This document shows, in pieces, positions 28,331-37,120 of a stretch of DNA of 64,000 bases. The notes beneath the pieces are model-generated. The model was not told the DNA's origin, searched no databases, and was given only the letters and a program-made list of their open reading frames with translations. The number at the start of each line of letters is the position of its first letter. The stretch's first letter is position 1. A program made the position numbers and the translations under genes. The stretch comes from Gilliamella mensalis (GTDB lineage: Bacteria; Pseudomonadota; Gammaproteobacteria; Enterobacterales; Orbaceae), in contig NZ_FMWR01000017.1 of the NCBI RefSeq assembly GCF_900103085.1, forward strand, positions 24,040 to 88,039. Reading direction: 5' to 3'.

Positions 28331-31063
28331 ATGTTATTAAAATTATTAACAAAAGTATTTGGTAGCCGCAATGAGCGCGTATTAAAAAGCATGCGCAAAC
28401 GAGTTGAAAACATTAATGCACTTGAACCAGCAATGGAAGCATTAACCGATGATGAACTAAAAGCAAAAACCACTGAATTTAAACAAAAGATTGCCACTGG
28501 AACCCAATTAGATGATATTTTAGAAGAAGCTTTCGCAGTGGTACGCGAAGCGAGTAAACGTGTATTTGGCATGCGTCATTTTGATGTGCAATTGATCGGT
28601 GGTATGGTACTCAATCAACGTTGCATTGCTGAAATGCGTACCGGTGAAGGTAAAACCTTAACGGCAACATTACCTGCTTATTTAAACGCATTAACTGGTA
28701 AAGGTGTGCATGTTGTTACAGTTAATGACTACTTAGCACAGCGCGATGCTGAAAATAATCGTCCTTTATTCGAATTTTTAGGATTAACTGTTGGTATTAA
28801 TTTACCTAATATGCCGCCACACATAAAACGTGAGGCTTACCATGCTGATATCACCTATGGCACTAATAATGAATATGGTTTCGATTATCTACGCGATAAT
28901 ATGGTGTTTAGCAAAGATGCTCGAGTACAACGCCCATTGCATTATGCTTTAGTCGATGAAGTCGACTCAATTTTAATTGATGAAGCAAGAACACCATTGA
29001 TTATTTCAGGTCAAGCCGAAGATAGCTCAGACAGATATATTAGCGTTGATAAAATTATTCCTTATTTAACCAGTCAAGAAAAAGAAGACTCTGACCACTT
29101 CCAAGGGGATGGAGACTTCTCAATTGATGAAAAATCACGCCAAGTTAATTTAACTGAACGTGGTTTAGTTAAAGTTGAAGAGCTATTGATTAAACAAGGT
29201 ATCATGAAAGGTGATGAATCACTTTACGCACCAAGCAATATCGTATTAATGCATCACGTTAACGCTGCCTTGCGTGCTCATCACCTATTCCATCGTGACG
29301 TTGATTATATTGTTAGAGATAATGAAGTTATCATCGTTGACGAACATACGGGGCGAACCATGGATGGTCGACGCTGGTCTGATGGTTTACACCAAGCAGT
29401 TGAAGCAAAAGAGCAGGTTAAAATCCAAAATGAGAACCAGACACTGGCTTCAATTACCTTCCAAAACTATTTCCGTTTATACGAAAAATTAGCGGGAATG
29501 ACAGGTACAGCAGACACTGAAGCATTTGAATTTAACCAAATTTATGGTCTAGATACAATTGTTATTCCAACTAATCGTCCAATGCAACGAAAAGATCAAT
29601 CTGACCTTGTCTATATGACTGAAAAGGAAAAGATCAATGCAATTGTCACTGATGTACAAGACTGTGTAAAACGCGGTCAACCCGTTTTAGTTGGGACAGC
29701 ATCAATCGAAAAATCAGAACTAGTTTCACAGGCATTTAATAAAGCAGGTATTAAACACAATGTGTTAAATGCCAAATTCCATGCTCAAGAAGCAGAAATC
29801 ATTGCTAATGCAGGGAGTAAAGGGGCGGTGACCATTGCAACCAACATGGCTGGACGTGGTACCGATATTATGCTTGGTGGTAATTGGCAAAGTGACATAG
29901 CTAAAATTGAAAATCCAACACAAGAAGATATCGAAAAAGCGAAACAAGCTTGGCAAGCAAAACACGAAGAAGTCATTGCATTAGGCGGACTTTATATTTT
30001 AGGTACTGAACGCCATGAATCGCGTCGTATCGACAACCAATTACGTGGACGTGCAGGTCGTCAAGGTGATCCAGGCGCTTCACGGTTTTACCTATCACTT
30101 GAAGATCCATTGATGCGAATCTTTGCCTCAGATCGTGTGGGTAACATGATGCGCAAACTAGGAATGAAAGAAGGCGAAGCCATTGAGCATCCATGGGTCA
30201 CAAAAGCCATTGCCAATGCACAAAAGAAAGTTGAAAGTCGCAACTTTGATATTCGTAAACAACTTCTTGAATATGATGATGTTGCTAATGATCAACGTAA
30301 AGTAATTTATCGTGAACGAAACGACTTACTTGATAATAACGACATAAAAGATACCATTGATTCAATCCGGGGAGATGTATTTAACACCTTAATTGATCAA
30401 TACATTCCACCACAATCGATTGAAGAGATGTGGAACATTCCAGGGCTTGAAGCTGCACTAAAAACAGACTTTGATTTAGATTTACCTATCGCAAAATGGC
30501 TTGATGAAGAGCAAAACCTGCATGAAGAAACATTGCGCGAGCGTATTTTACAAATTGCACAAGAGAGATATGTAGAGAAAGAAAATACGGCTGGAGCTGA
30601 AGCATTTAGGCACTTTGAAAAAAGTGTCATGCTACAAACACTTGATACGCTTTGGAAAGAGCATTTAGCAGCCATGGATTATTTACGCCAAGGTATTCAT
30701 TTGCGTGGCTACGCACAAAAAGATCCAAAACAGGAATATAAACGTGAGTCCTTTAATATGTTTGCTAACATGTTAGAATCGTTAAAATATGATGTTATTG
30801 GTATTTTAAGCCGTGTACAAATACGATCACAAGAAGAGGTTGATCAAGCTGAACGTCAACGCCTAGCTGAAATGGAAAAACTAATGGCAAAACAACAAGC
30901 TAATCATGAATCAATAGCGGGTATAAATGGCGAAAGTGAAGAACAATCAGCTGGCGCTACACCACAACCGATAGTGCGTACTGAAGCCAAAGTTGGTCGC
31001 AATGATCCATGCCCTTGTGGTTCAGGTAAAAAATATAAACACTGCCATGGTGCTGTTCAGTAA
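28331..31063 (+). CDS. secA: Preprotein translocase ATPase SecA
   Basis: Motor ATPase that pushes preproteins through SecYEG. It has 910 residues from the ATG at 28331, preceded by AAGAGAAGAG and giving the family N-terminus [19 protein letters not shown]. The Walker A is [20 protein letters not shown] and the DEAD-like Walker B is [17 protein letters not shown]. The second ATPase half has [10 protein letters not shown] and [20 protein letters not shown]. The C-terminal zinc site that binds SecB and lipid is [14 protein letters not shown]. The 79 bases between secM and secA should carry the SecM-controlled hairpin. Confidence 0.98.
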   Translation: MLLKLLTKVFGSRNERVLKSMRKRVENINALEPAMEALTDDELKAKTTEFKQKIATGTQLDDILEEAFAVVREASKRVFGMRHFDVQLIGGMVLNQRCIAEMRTGEGKTLTATLPAYLNALTGKGVHVVTVNDYLAQRDAENNRPLFEFLGLTVGINLPNMPPHIKREAYHADITYGTNNEYGFDYLRDNMVFSKDARVQRPLHYALVDEVDSILIDEARTPLIISGQAEDSSDRYISVDKIIPYLTSQEKEDSDHFQGDGDFSIDEKSRQVNLTERGLVKVEELLIKQGIMKGDESLYAPSNIVLMHHVNAALRAHHLFHRDVDYIVRDNEVIIVDEHTGRTMDGRRWSDGLHQAVEAKEQVKIQNENQTLASITFQNYFRLYEKLAGMTGTADTEAFEFNQIYGLDTIVIPTNRPMQRKDQSDLVYMTEKEKINAIVTDVQDCVKRGQPVLVGTASIEKSELVSQAFNKAGIKHNVLNAKFHAQEAEIIANAGSKGAVTIATNMAGRGTDIMLGGNWQSDIAKIENPTQEDIEKAKQAWQAKHEEVIALGGLYILGTERHESRRIDNQLRGRAGRQGDPGASRFYLSLEDPLMRIFASDRVGNMMRKLGMKEGEAIEHPWVTKAIANAQKKVESRNFDIRKQLLEYDDVANDQRKVIYRERNDLLDNNDIKDTIDSIRGDVFNTLIDQYIPPQSIEEMWNIPGLEAALKTDFDLDLPIAKWLDEEQNLHEETLRERILQIAQERYVEKENTAGAEAFRHFEKSVMLQTLDTLWKEHLAAMDYLRQGIHLRGYAQKDPKQEYKRESFNMFANMLESLKYDVIGILSRVQIRSQEEVDQAERQRLAEMEKLMAKQQANHESIAGINGESEEQSAGATPQPIVRTEAKVGRNDPCPCGSGKKYKHCHGAVQ

Positions 31064-31135
31064 GGCAAAAATTTAGTATCATCACGCAAAGTTAATGCTT
31101 AAATCGTCGATTAGGATCGGCAGTAGATTGAAAGA

Positions 31136-31160
31136 GGGGAAGTTGTAACTTTCCCTAATT
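31136..31160 (+). terminator. Hairpin between secA and mutT
   Basis: GGGGAAGTT (31136-31144) pairs with AACTTTCCC (31147-31155, one G-T pair), followed by taatttta. It is probably a partial terminator, since mutT follows on the same strand 23 bases later, as in E. coli. Confidence 0.5.
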
Positions 31161-31182
31161 TTACTCATAGGCAAATAGAGTT

Positions 31183-31587
31183 ATGAATAAACACATTAAA
31201 ATTGCTGTAGGTATTATTCGTTCACAAAATTGTCAAATCTTTATCACCCAACGCGGTGAAGACTCTCACCTTGCTGGTTTTTGGGAATTCCCAGGTGGAA
31301 AAATTGAGGCTGGAGAAACGCCATATCAAACCCTACAACGTGAAATTGCAGAAGAAGTAGACATCCATATCCATCAAGCCCAATTCTTAGAAATATTTGA
31401 ACACAGTTATGATGATCGTGATATCACAATTCATGCTTATTTAGTTGAAGAATGGGATGGCGTCCCTTTTGCTAAAGAAGGCCAACCAAGCCGTTGGGTT
31501 GACCAAGAAGATCTAAATGCCGATGAATTTCCTGACGCCAATCGACCAATTATCGAAATGCTGAAAAATTTGGATAAACACATCTAG
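31183..31587 (+). CDS. mutT: 8-oxo-dGTP diphosphatase MutT
   Basis: Nudix hydrolase that removes 8-oxo-dGTP from the nucleotide pool. The 134 residues match E. coli MutT in length. The Nudix box is GKIEAGETPYQTLQREIAEE followed by VDI, so the usual Gly near its end (EEVGI in E. coli) is Asp. The flanking FWEFPGGKIE and the C-terminal SRWVDQEDLNADEFPDANRPII agree with MutT rather than other Nudix enzymes. It follows secA, as in E. coli. Confidence 0.93.
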   Translation: MNKHIKIAVGIIRSQNCQIFITQRGEDSHLAGFWEFPGGKIEAGETPYQTLQREIAEEVDIHIHQAQFLEIFEHSYDDRDITIHAYLVEEWDGVPFAKEGQPSRWVDQEDLNADEFPDANRPIIEMLKNLDKHI

Positions 31588-31936
31588 CCTATTTATTGGA
31601 TTTATTTTTGTCTGCTTTCCTTATTACGAGCAGTACATTTTGTCATTTCTATTCTTTTTGTTTTAAACTTCAAACAGTTTTAATATCGGTTTTATAAATC
31701 AATATGCTAAACAACTAAAAACACATTGCTAATTTCCATTACTATCATGTTAAGTTTTTCATGTAATCTAAAATGGCACACAATAAACAGATTAAACACA
31801 TCTATTTTTAAGTAGAATAAATTGTTTTTACTCATTAGATAATAAGAATCAAAAAATATACAATACCACAAGTTTGCGATGTCAATTATCATTAATATAT
31901 TGTTAAATTAAAATAAATTGTTAAGGTTTGGGTATT
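31588..31936. other. Intergenic region without a recognised feature
   Basis: About 350 A+T-rich bases between mutT and the DUF4177 gene. I see no convincing gene, hairpin with T-tail or tRNA in it. A promoter for the following gene must lie here, but none stands out. Confidence 0.4.
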
Positions 31937-32152
31937 ATGAAAGAATATAAGGTAGTTGTTTTTCAAGAAAGCTCATTGTCTTCATTACTTTTAGGTACAG
32001 CTAATGCTAATGAGGTTAAATTCTCAGAATTTTTAAATAAACATGCTCAAGCGGGTTGGCGCGTAGTAACGATGGCAAAAGATATGCGTCGCTTGTTCTT
32101 GTTGTGGAAAAAAGAATCCTATTTAATTGTAATGGAACGCGAAGGTAGCTAA
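31937..32152 (+). CDS. DUF4177 domain small protein
   Basis: A 71-residue protein from the ATG at 31937 (AAGG nine bases upstream). MKEYKVVVFQESSLSSLLLGTA, FSEFLNKHAQAGWRVVTMAKDMRRLF and a closing SYLIVMERE fit the small DUF4177 family, in which a beta strand, an amphipathic helix with AGWRVV and further strands form a compact fold. No function is known. It is monocistronic, in a region otherwise empty on both sides. The gap 32153-32451 has no clear feature. Confidence 0.75.
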   Translation: MKEYKVVVFQESSLSSLLLGTANANEVKFSEFLNKHAQAGWRVVTMAKDMRRLFLLWKKESYLIVMEREGS

Positions 32153-32451
32153 AAAAACTAAATATCATTACCGGTTCATTTTAAAAAAATGCATTCAACG
32201 CTGCATATTGCGGATTAATCATTTCGTCTTTTTCAAAGTGATGATATTTACAACGCATAACGTGTCTGACAAAAAGTGAAAATATATAATATTAGCTGTT
32301 GTCAAAATTGAAAATCCATAGAGCTATTGATTATATTTCGACTAAATCGGGCAAACTAGCCCCTAATCAATCCTTTTTAAACTAGACAATATTATCTCTT
32401 AACAAAAAATTTCAACTAAATGCTACATTTTTATAAAAAGCAAAGAAGAAC

Positions 32452-32835
32452 TTAAGATTTACGCTGCAATTTTTGCTCAGCCAGAGCTAAAAAAACAATA
32501 CCAGCAATAATACATAAACCACCAAGCATGCGCGTCAATGTAATTTGCTCATCAAAAGCAATAACCGAAACCAACATAACTGTTACCACCTGTAAATGAG
32601 AAGCGGCAAAAGCGGGACCTACTGGTGCTTTTTTTAATAATACCATCCAAGTGACAAATGCCCCTGTATAACCAAGCATTACTAAATAAGCCCAGATATG
32701 TGAAAAAACCCGAATTAACCAATTAACACTGACTTCAAGTGGCATTGCCGATAACGCTGTTAACTTAAAGCTTGTTTGTCCAAACGTATCAAAAAATAGT
32801 AGTAAAATAAATCCAATAATATAAAATTTTTTCAT
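32452..32835 (-). CDS. Four-helix EamA/SMR-type transporter subunit B
   Basis: A 127-residue membrane protein with four predicted helices: residues 3-25 with DTFGQTSFKL, then about 45-66, 70-92 and 98-120. It resembles one half of a DMT-superfamily transporter, as in SMR proteins and the ArnE/ArnF flippase pair. GPAFAASHLQVVTVMLVSVIAFDEQIT is typical of the third and fourth helices. Its ATG overlaps the stop of the upstream partner by one base, so the two are probably made in equal amounts and assemble as a heterodimer (inference). Substrate unknown. Confidence 0.65.
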   Translation of the reverse strand: MKKFYIIGFILLLFFDTFGQTSFKLTALSAMPLEVSVNWLIRVFSHIWAYLVMLGYTGAFVTWMVLLKKAPVGPAFAASHLQVVTVMLVSVIAFDEQITLTRMLGGLCIIAGIVFLALAEQKLQRKS

Positions 32836-33200
32836 TATGTAAGCCCGACTAAAACGACACCGGTAGTAATAAAAAATATTCCAATGATACGAAATAAAGT
32901 AAGATGCTCTTGAAATAAAATTCGCCCAGCCAACATAACAGTAATTATGTTAAATGATCCTAATAAAATGCCTTGCGACAAAGGTACTTTACTTAAAAAA
33001 GCCAGCCAAAAAATAAACCCAATAAAGTATGCGGCAAAGCCCAGCCAAAGCCAAAAGTTACCAAATAATTTTTGCCAATAATGTAAACCGTGGTTATTGT
33101 TCGAGGTAATTGCGGCATACTTAAATGCAATTTGTCCTACTGTATCGCAGGTGATATTAATTAACCAAAGAATAACAATTAAGATTGACACTTCTGACAA
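32835..33200 (-). CDS. Four-helix EamA/SMR-type transporter subunit A
   Basis: A 121-residue, four-helix membrane protein that is a distant paralogue of the next gene. Helix 1 has CDTVGQIAFKYAA, equivalent to DTFGQTSFKLTA in the partner, and helix 3 has PLSQGILLGSFNIITVMLAG. Paired overlapping small transporters of this type act as heterodimers (ArnEF, some SMR pairs). The start is unusual: no ATG is available; TTG at 33198-33200 or GTG at 33189-33191 would both lie inside the 3' end of zur, implying translational coupling. Confidence 0.6.
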   Translation of the reverse strand: MSEVSILIVILWLINITCDTVGQIAFKYAAITSNNNHGLHYWQKLFGNFWLWLGFAAYFIGFIFWLAFLSKVPLSQGILLGSFNIITVMLAGRILFQEHLTLFRIIGIFFITTGVVLVGLT

Positions 33201-33613
33201 AATCCATGTATTTCAAGCACGCTATGTTTGATTAAAAAATCAGTTTGCTGAGCTAACAAATTAAATTGATGTTCAATATCTTGCGAATGTTTTTCAATGA
33301 TCTGTTGACACTTATCGCAAATAAATAAAATAGAGATATGCTGTGGATCTTGAAAATGCGGGCAAACAATATAGCTATTGGAAGATTCAACTTTATGGAT
33401 AAAACCTTGCTCTAGTAAAAATTCAAGCGCACGATAAATTGTTGGCGGTTTAGCTTGAGGTTCACTGACTTTAAGTAGATCCAAAAGATCATAGGCACTC
33501 ATTGCTTTATTTACGGTTAACATAATATCTAAAACTGTTCGACGTTGTGTCGTCAGTTTAATACCACGCTTTTTGCATAAAGTTTCAATCTTTTCAATTA
33601 GCAGATTATGCAT
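33179..33613 (-). CDS. zur: Fur-family zinc uptake regulator
   Basis: Zinc-sensing repressor of 144 residues from the ATG at 33611-33613, which has AAAGGAAACCG upstream. The winged helix includes RGIKLTTQRRTVLDIM, and SAYDLLDLLKVSEPQAKPPTIYRALEFLLEQGFIHKVES is nearly identical to E. coli Zur. The structural zinc cysteines are CDKCQ and CQKCQ. It overlaps rnfH by eight bases upstream and the transporter pair downstream. In E. coli, Zur represses the zinc importer and alternative ribosomal proteins; whether the small transporters here relate to metals cannot be told. Confidence 0.9.
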   Translation of the reverse strand: MHNLLIEKIETLCKKRGIKLTTQRRTVLDIMLTVNKAMSAYDLLDLLKVSEPQAKPPTIYRALEFLLEQGFIHKVESSNSYIVCPHFQDPQHISILFICDKCQQIIEKHSQDIEHQFNLLAQQTDFLIKHSVLEIHGFCQKCQS

Positions 33614-33908
33614 TCGGTTTCCTTTGCCTTTCATCGTTATTTTTTTGTGCAGCTCTTCTTCGTCTTATCTCTTTAGGATCATTGATTAAAGGTCGATAGA
33701 TTTCAATACGATCGCCATGTTTAACCAATTCATTAAGATCACAACGTTTTCCATAGATACCAATTAGATGATCATCTAATTTAATCTGGCATAACGATAA
33801 GATATTAGATCTTGTAATTGCTTGCAAGACATTCGTTTGTTCGTCGACATTGCAATCAATAACTGTTGAGTTATTCGGTAACGCATAAACAACTTGGATA
33901 TTTATCAT
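33606..33908 (-). CDS. rnfH: RnfH family ubiquitin-like protein
   Basis: A 100-residue protein of the RnfH (UPF0125) family with a beta-grasp, ubiquitin-like fold. INIQVVYALPNNSTVIDCNV, IGIYGKRCDLNELVKHGDRIEIYRPLINDPKEIRRRRA is the family pattern. No biochemical role is established in this context. I chose the ATG at 33906-33908 because the preceding 12 codons overlap ratA and add residues foreign to the family. It sits one base after ratA, as in E. coli. Confidence 0.9.
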   Translation of the reverse strand: MINIQVVYALPNNSTVIDCNVDEQTNVLQAITRSNILSLCQIKLDDHLIGIYGKRCDLNELVKHGDRIEIYRPLINDPKEIRRRRAAQKNNDERQRKPNA

Positions 33909-33909
33909 T

Positions 33910-34338
33910 TTAATAAATCTGCCTTGCTCGTTTTGAAAATGCATTAACTAAGCCCATCATCACCTCTTTAAAAATAGGTGTAAAAGTCATATCTAATAAC
34001 TTATTTTTGAACTCAAAATCTAAGTTAAAACTAATTTTACTTTTGTTTTCACCCAGTGAACTAAATTGCCATCGACCAGATAAGTGTTTAAATGGCCCTT
34101 CTAAAAGGGTCAAATCAATTGAGTTAGGTTCATTGAGTTGATTTAATGTTGTGAACGATTTTTTAAAACCAAACTTTTCAACCTCAATAAACGCCTCAAC
34201 AATATTATCTTGTTTCCTAATAATACCAGCTGCTACACAATCTGGTACAAATTGAGGATAACTTGCGATATCATTAACCAATGCAAACATTTGCTCTATA
34301 GAATAAGGCTCGATAACTTCGTGAAACACATGTGCCAT
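33910..34338 (-). CDS. ratA: START/COQ10-domain protein RatA
   Basis: A 142-residue polyketide-cyclase/COQ10-type lipid-binding fold, matching E. coli RatA (YfjG). MAHVFHEVIEPYSIEQMFALVNDI, YPQFVPDC and the C-terminal FTPIFKEVMMGLVNAFSKRA are the family landmarks. In E. coli it has been described as a toxin blocking 70S assembly, while homologues such as COQ10 support ubiquinone function; the latter is equally compatible here. It diverges from smpB, the conserved arrangement. Confidence 0.88.
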   Translation of the reverse strand: MAHVFHEVIEPYSIEQMFALVNDIASYPQFVPDCVAAGIIRKQDNIVEAFIEVEKFGFKKSFTTLNQLNEPNSIDLTLLEGPFKHLSGRWQFSSLGENKSKISFNLDFEFKNKLLDMTFTPIFKEVMMGLVNAFSKRARQIY

Positions 34339-34404
34339 AATATTAAAATAAAAAGTTAAAATTAGTGGCATATAGTATCATGTAACTTTATAATAACGTA
34401 CATT

Positions 34405-34887
34405 ATGACTAAGAAAAAATTACATAAGCCAGGCTCGGCAACCATTGCATTAAATAAACGCGCACGCCATGAGTACTTTATTGAAGAGGAAATTGAGGCG
34501 GGATTATCCCTACAAGGTTGGGAGGTGAAATCACTACGCGCAGGAAAAGCTAATATTAGTGACAGTTATGTGTTACTTAAAGATGGTGAGGCGTGGTTGT
34601 TTGGCGCTACCATTACACCACTTAATGTTGCATCAACACACGTTGTATGCGAACCTATGCGTACACGTAAATTACTATTAAATGAACGCGAATTAAATTC
34701 ATTGTTCGGTCAAATTAATCGCCAAGGCTATACCGTTGTTGCACTTTCGCTCTATTGGAAAAATGCCTGGGCAAAAGTAAAAATTGGTGTTGCCAAAGGA
34801 AAGAAAGAATACGATAAACGCACCGATATTAAAGAACGTCAATGGCAAGTCGATAAAGCGCGTATTATGAAAAACGCCAACCGCTAA
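34405..34887 (+). CDS. smpB: SsrA-binding protein SmpB
   Basis: Partner of tmRNA in rescue of stalled ribosomes. The 160 residues have the OB-fold core ([36 protein letters not shown] split across the fold) and the basic C-terminal tail [20 protein letters not shown] that enters the empty mRNA channel. It is divergent from ratA-rnfH-zur. The tmRNA gene is not next to it; a convergent LacI-type gene starts 28 bases on. Confidence 0.97.
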   Translation: MTKKKLHKPGSATIALNKRARHEYFIEEEIEAGLSLQGWEVKSLRAGKANISDSYVLLKDGEAWLFGATITPLNVASTHVVCEPMRTRKLLLNERELNSLFGQINRQGYTVVALSLYWKNAWAKVKIGVAKGKKEYDKRTDIKERQWQVDKARIMKNANR

Positions 34888-34914
34888 TATGTTATTACTT
34901 GGTAAAGCATAGGT

Positions 34915-35913
34915 CTAGTGGTGGCGTATAATTTGTGGCTTGATAAAAAATGCATGGTTTTTTAATTGTTTAAAGTTAAGTAAATCATCAATTACATTAA
35001 CACAAGTATGAGCCATACTTTGAAAGTCTTGTGCAATAGCATTAATCGGATAGTAAGAATAATTAAGATAAATATTATAATCATAAGAACACAAACAGAT
35101 CTGTCGCGGTTTAGCGTCCACTTCAACTAAATAGCTCAGCACTTCTTGCAGTAAATTACATGAAGGTGTAAAAATAGCTTTAGGCAGTCTTCCCAATTTT
35201 TTGTGAAGATTTTTAAGTAATTCATATCCTTTATTCGGGCAATAGTCATCACTGACTAACCATTGTGGCTTAACAGTTAAACCTACATTCTTAAGCCCTT
35301 GTTTAAATCCCTCAAGTCTTGCTTCAATAGATGTTAACTGTGTGTCACACCCAATAAAATAAAATTCATCTAATTGCCTTGCATACGGCTGAATTAGCTC
35401 AGCGACTGAGTTTAGTGATTCACTGGTAATAAACGGTAAAGGTGTATCTTTAAGGTAACGATCAAACAATAACACTGGGGTATTTTGATTAATACCAATA
35501 TAAAATTCGTCGCTATCTAATGAAGTAACAACAATCATTGCATCGACTTTTCGCTCAACTAAGTTTTGTGCCACTTTAATTTCTACTTCTTTATTATAAT
35601 GACTACAAGTGATTAACAATTGGATGTTTTTCCGTCTAAAAGACGCTTCTAAATAGTGCAGAAACATAGAAAAAAAAGAATTGGACATGTCCGGTACTAT
35701 CACACCGATAGTATCAGTACTATTTGCTTTAACCAAATATTGACGTATATGAGCCTGTTCACTGTACTGCTCAGCAATAGATAATACCCGTTGCCGTGTT
35801 TGTGGTGAAATACGATATTTTTTATCTCGTTTATTAAAAATATGGCTGACGGTCGTTGCCGACACGCCAGCTAAACGAGCAATATCATTGATTTTTAATT
35901 TATTACTCGCCAT
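34915..35913 (-). CDS. LacI-family regulator of the GH172/permease locus
   Basis: Sugar-responsive repressor of 332 residues from the ATG at 35911-35913; a GTG three codons earlier is too close to its GGGGATA. The helix-turn-helix is KINDIARLAGVSATTVSHIFN, with the KYRISPQTRQRV hinge-side segment typical of the Cra/ScrR/CscR branch. The periplasmic-binding-protein-like core starts at IGVIVPDMSNSFFS. The effector is expected to be the sugar handled by the neighbouring permease and GH172 enzyme. It is the last gene of the minus-strand unit, 23 bases after the GH172 gene. Confidence 0.85.
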   Translation of the reverse strand: MASNKLKINDIARLAGVSATTVSHIFNKRDKKYRISPQTRQRVLSIAEQYSEQAHIRQYLVKANSTDTIGVIVPDMSNSFFSMFLHYLEASFRRKNIQLLITCSHYNKEVEIKVAQNLVERKVDAMIVVTSLDSDEFYIGINQNTPVLLFDRYLKDTPLPFITSESLNSVAELIQPYARQLDEFYFIGCDTQLTSIEARLEGFKQGLKNVGLTVKPQWLVSDDYCPNKGYELLKNLHKKLGRLPKAIFTPSCNLLQEVLSYLVEVDAKPRQICLCSYDYNIYLNYSYYPINAIAQDFQSMAHTCVNVIDDLLNFKQLKNHAFFIKPQIIRHH

Positions 35914-35936
35914 AGATATCACTATCCCCTTTTCTA

Positions 35937-37055
35937 TTAACGAGGAGTACGTTGTTGTTTGTCAGGAAATATGGGATTAAAGTTAACCGATGGATTTTGA
36001 TACCAATATGCAACACTGGCAATATCATCACAACGCTCATATAATCTTATATCATCATTGCCTATTTGTTGAAAGGCAAGCTTGATATTTTTGTGAAATG
36101 CAATCGGATCGGGTAAATGCCAACGGTATAAACCATGCATAGGTAGAGCATCATCACCAAAGCCGTGCACTGGATTTGCATCTCCAGTTTGGAAAAAGTC
36201 GCGCGTTGCATCGCGTTTAGTCTGATAAGGATAACCCATAAATAACGTTTGAAAACACTTAGCTGATGGGCGACCTTGGCTATCACGATTGTGAAACGCC
36301 CATGCCCCACCAAAATAGTCTTCAGTGCCTGTTGAATGTTGAGTTGGATATTGACTATCATCATCAAGATAGAACTTAAATTCCCCTTCTCCCCACCAGT
36401 AACGCTCCAAAGCGGTTAAGGCTAAGTAAGTACCAACATAATAGCCATAGCCTTCGATATTATCTAATAATACATAATCTTCAGCATAATTAGTTACTCG
36501 TTGTCTACGCCATTGAGCATGAAAATAAAGTGGTGCTTCAAATGGTTTAGGCATTAAGGCATAATTAATAGTGAAAAAGAAATGCTGTAAATCTGCTTCA
36601 TGTTCATTTTGAATTTCAATCCTCGCTTTTTTATTAAACGGCATTCTAAAATAGCTATTAAATCCACCTGTTGGATTGACTACAATTGGCATTGAGTTAA
36701 TATCACACCGTGCGCCAAAACCATTACAGAAAAAATCACCGATTGGACTCTCAACTGATGGTACTAGTTCATCATCCCAATAAATCCGGATAACAACATC
36801 ACGTAACACAAAACTGCCGCGATGAGTTTTATCTGTTAAGGTAAACCACATATGACGAATCTCTGCTGGTCCTGTAATTTCAGCTATAGTGACTGTTTTA
36901 CCTGCTGGAATTGATATATAACCTTGTCCTTTACGACTTGGACCTAAAGCACTCGCTTTCATGCAAGATTGACCTTTTTCACCTGTCATATTTTCAGGTG
37001 AAATGGTTCTAGTTTGTTCAAAGTGAAACTGCGTAACTGAATTATATATGTTCAT
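35937..37055 (-). CDS. GH172 (DUF2961) family glycosidase, probable fructofuranosyl-linkage enzyme
   Basis: A 372-residue protein of the DUF2961 family, now CAZy GH172. Characterised members include a bacterial alpha-D-fructofuranosidase / difructose dianhydride I synthase-hydrolase and related furanosidases. The family core is seen as EITGPAEIRHMWFTL, ESPIGDFFCNGFGARCDINSMP, WWGEGEFKFYLDDD and STGTEDYFGGAWAFHN. The conserved acids Glu-223/Glu-225 and Glu-245 fit the positions of the catalytic pair. There is no signal peptide, so it acts in the cytoplasm on an imported sugar. It lies between a CscB-like permease (65 bases upstream) and a LacI-type regulator. The fructose-containing substrate is inferred from family and context. 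Confidence 0.82.
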   Translation of the reverse strand: MNIYNSVTQFHFEQTRTISPENMTGEKGQSCMKASALGPSRKGQGYISIPAGKTVTIAEITGPAEIRHMWFTLTDKTHRGSFVLRDVVIRIYWDDELVPSVESPIGDFFCNGFGARCDINSMPIVVNPTGGFNSYFRMPFNKKARIEIQNEHEADLQHFFFTINYALMPKPFEAPLYFHAQWRRQRVTNYAEDYVLLDNIEGYGYYVGTYLALTALERYWWGEGEFKFYLDDDSQYPTQHSTGTEDYFGGAWAFHNRDSQGRPSAKCFQTLFMGYPYQTKRDATRDFFQTGDANPVHGFGDDALPMHGLYRWHLPDPIAFHKNIKLAFQQIGNDDIRLYERCDDIASVAYWYQNPSVNFNPIFPDKQQRTPR

Positions 37056-37120
37056 TGTAAATCCTTACTAACGTTTATTAAATATAATGTGCTAAAACTA
37101 CGACTATTTTCTTTCTTTAA

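Noticed and set aside
31707..31892. Minus-strand frame of 61 codons in the mutT-DUF4177 gap
   Set aside because: No ribosome binding site, no recognisable domain, low-complexity A+T-driven composition.
34888..34914. tmRNA gene (ssrA) next to smpB
   Set aside because: Only 27 bases separate smpB from the convergent LacI-type gene, so ssrA is not here.
37065..37080. TACTAACGTTTATTAA as the LacI-type operator
   Set aside because: It is CG-centred but only partly symmetric and sits over the ribosome binding site inside the operon; the palindrome upstream of the first gene at 38403-38418 is a better candidate.
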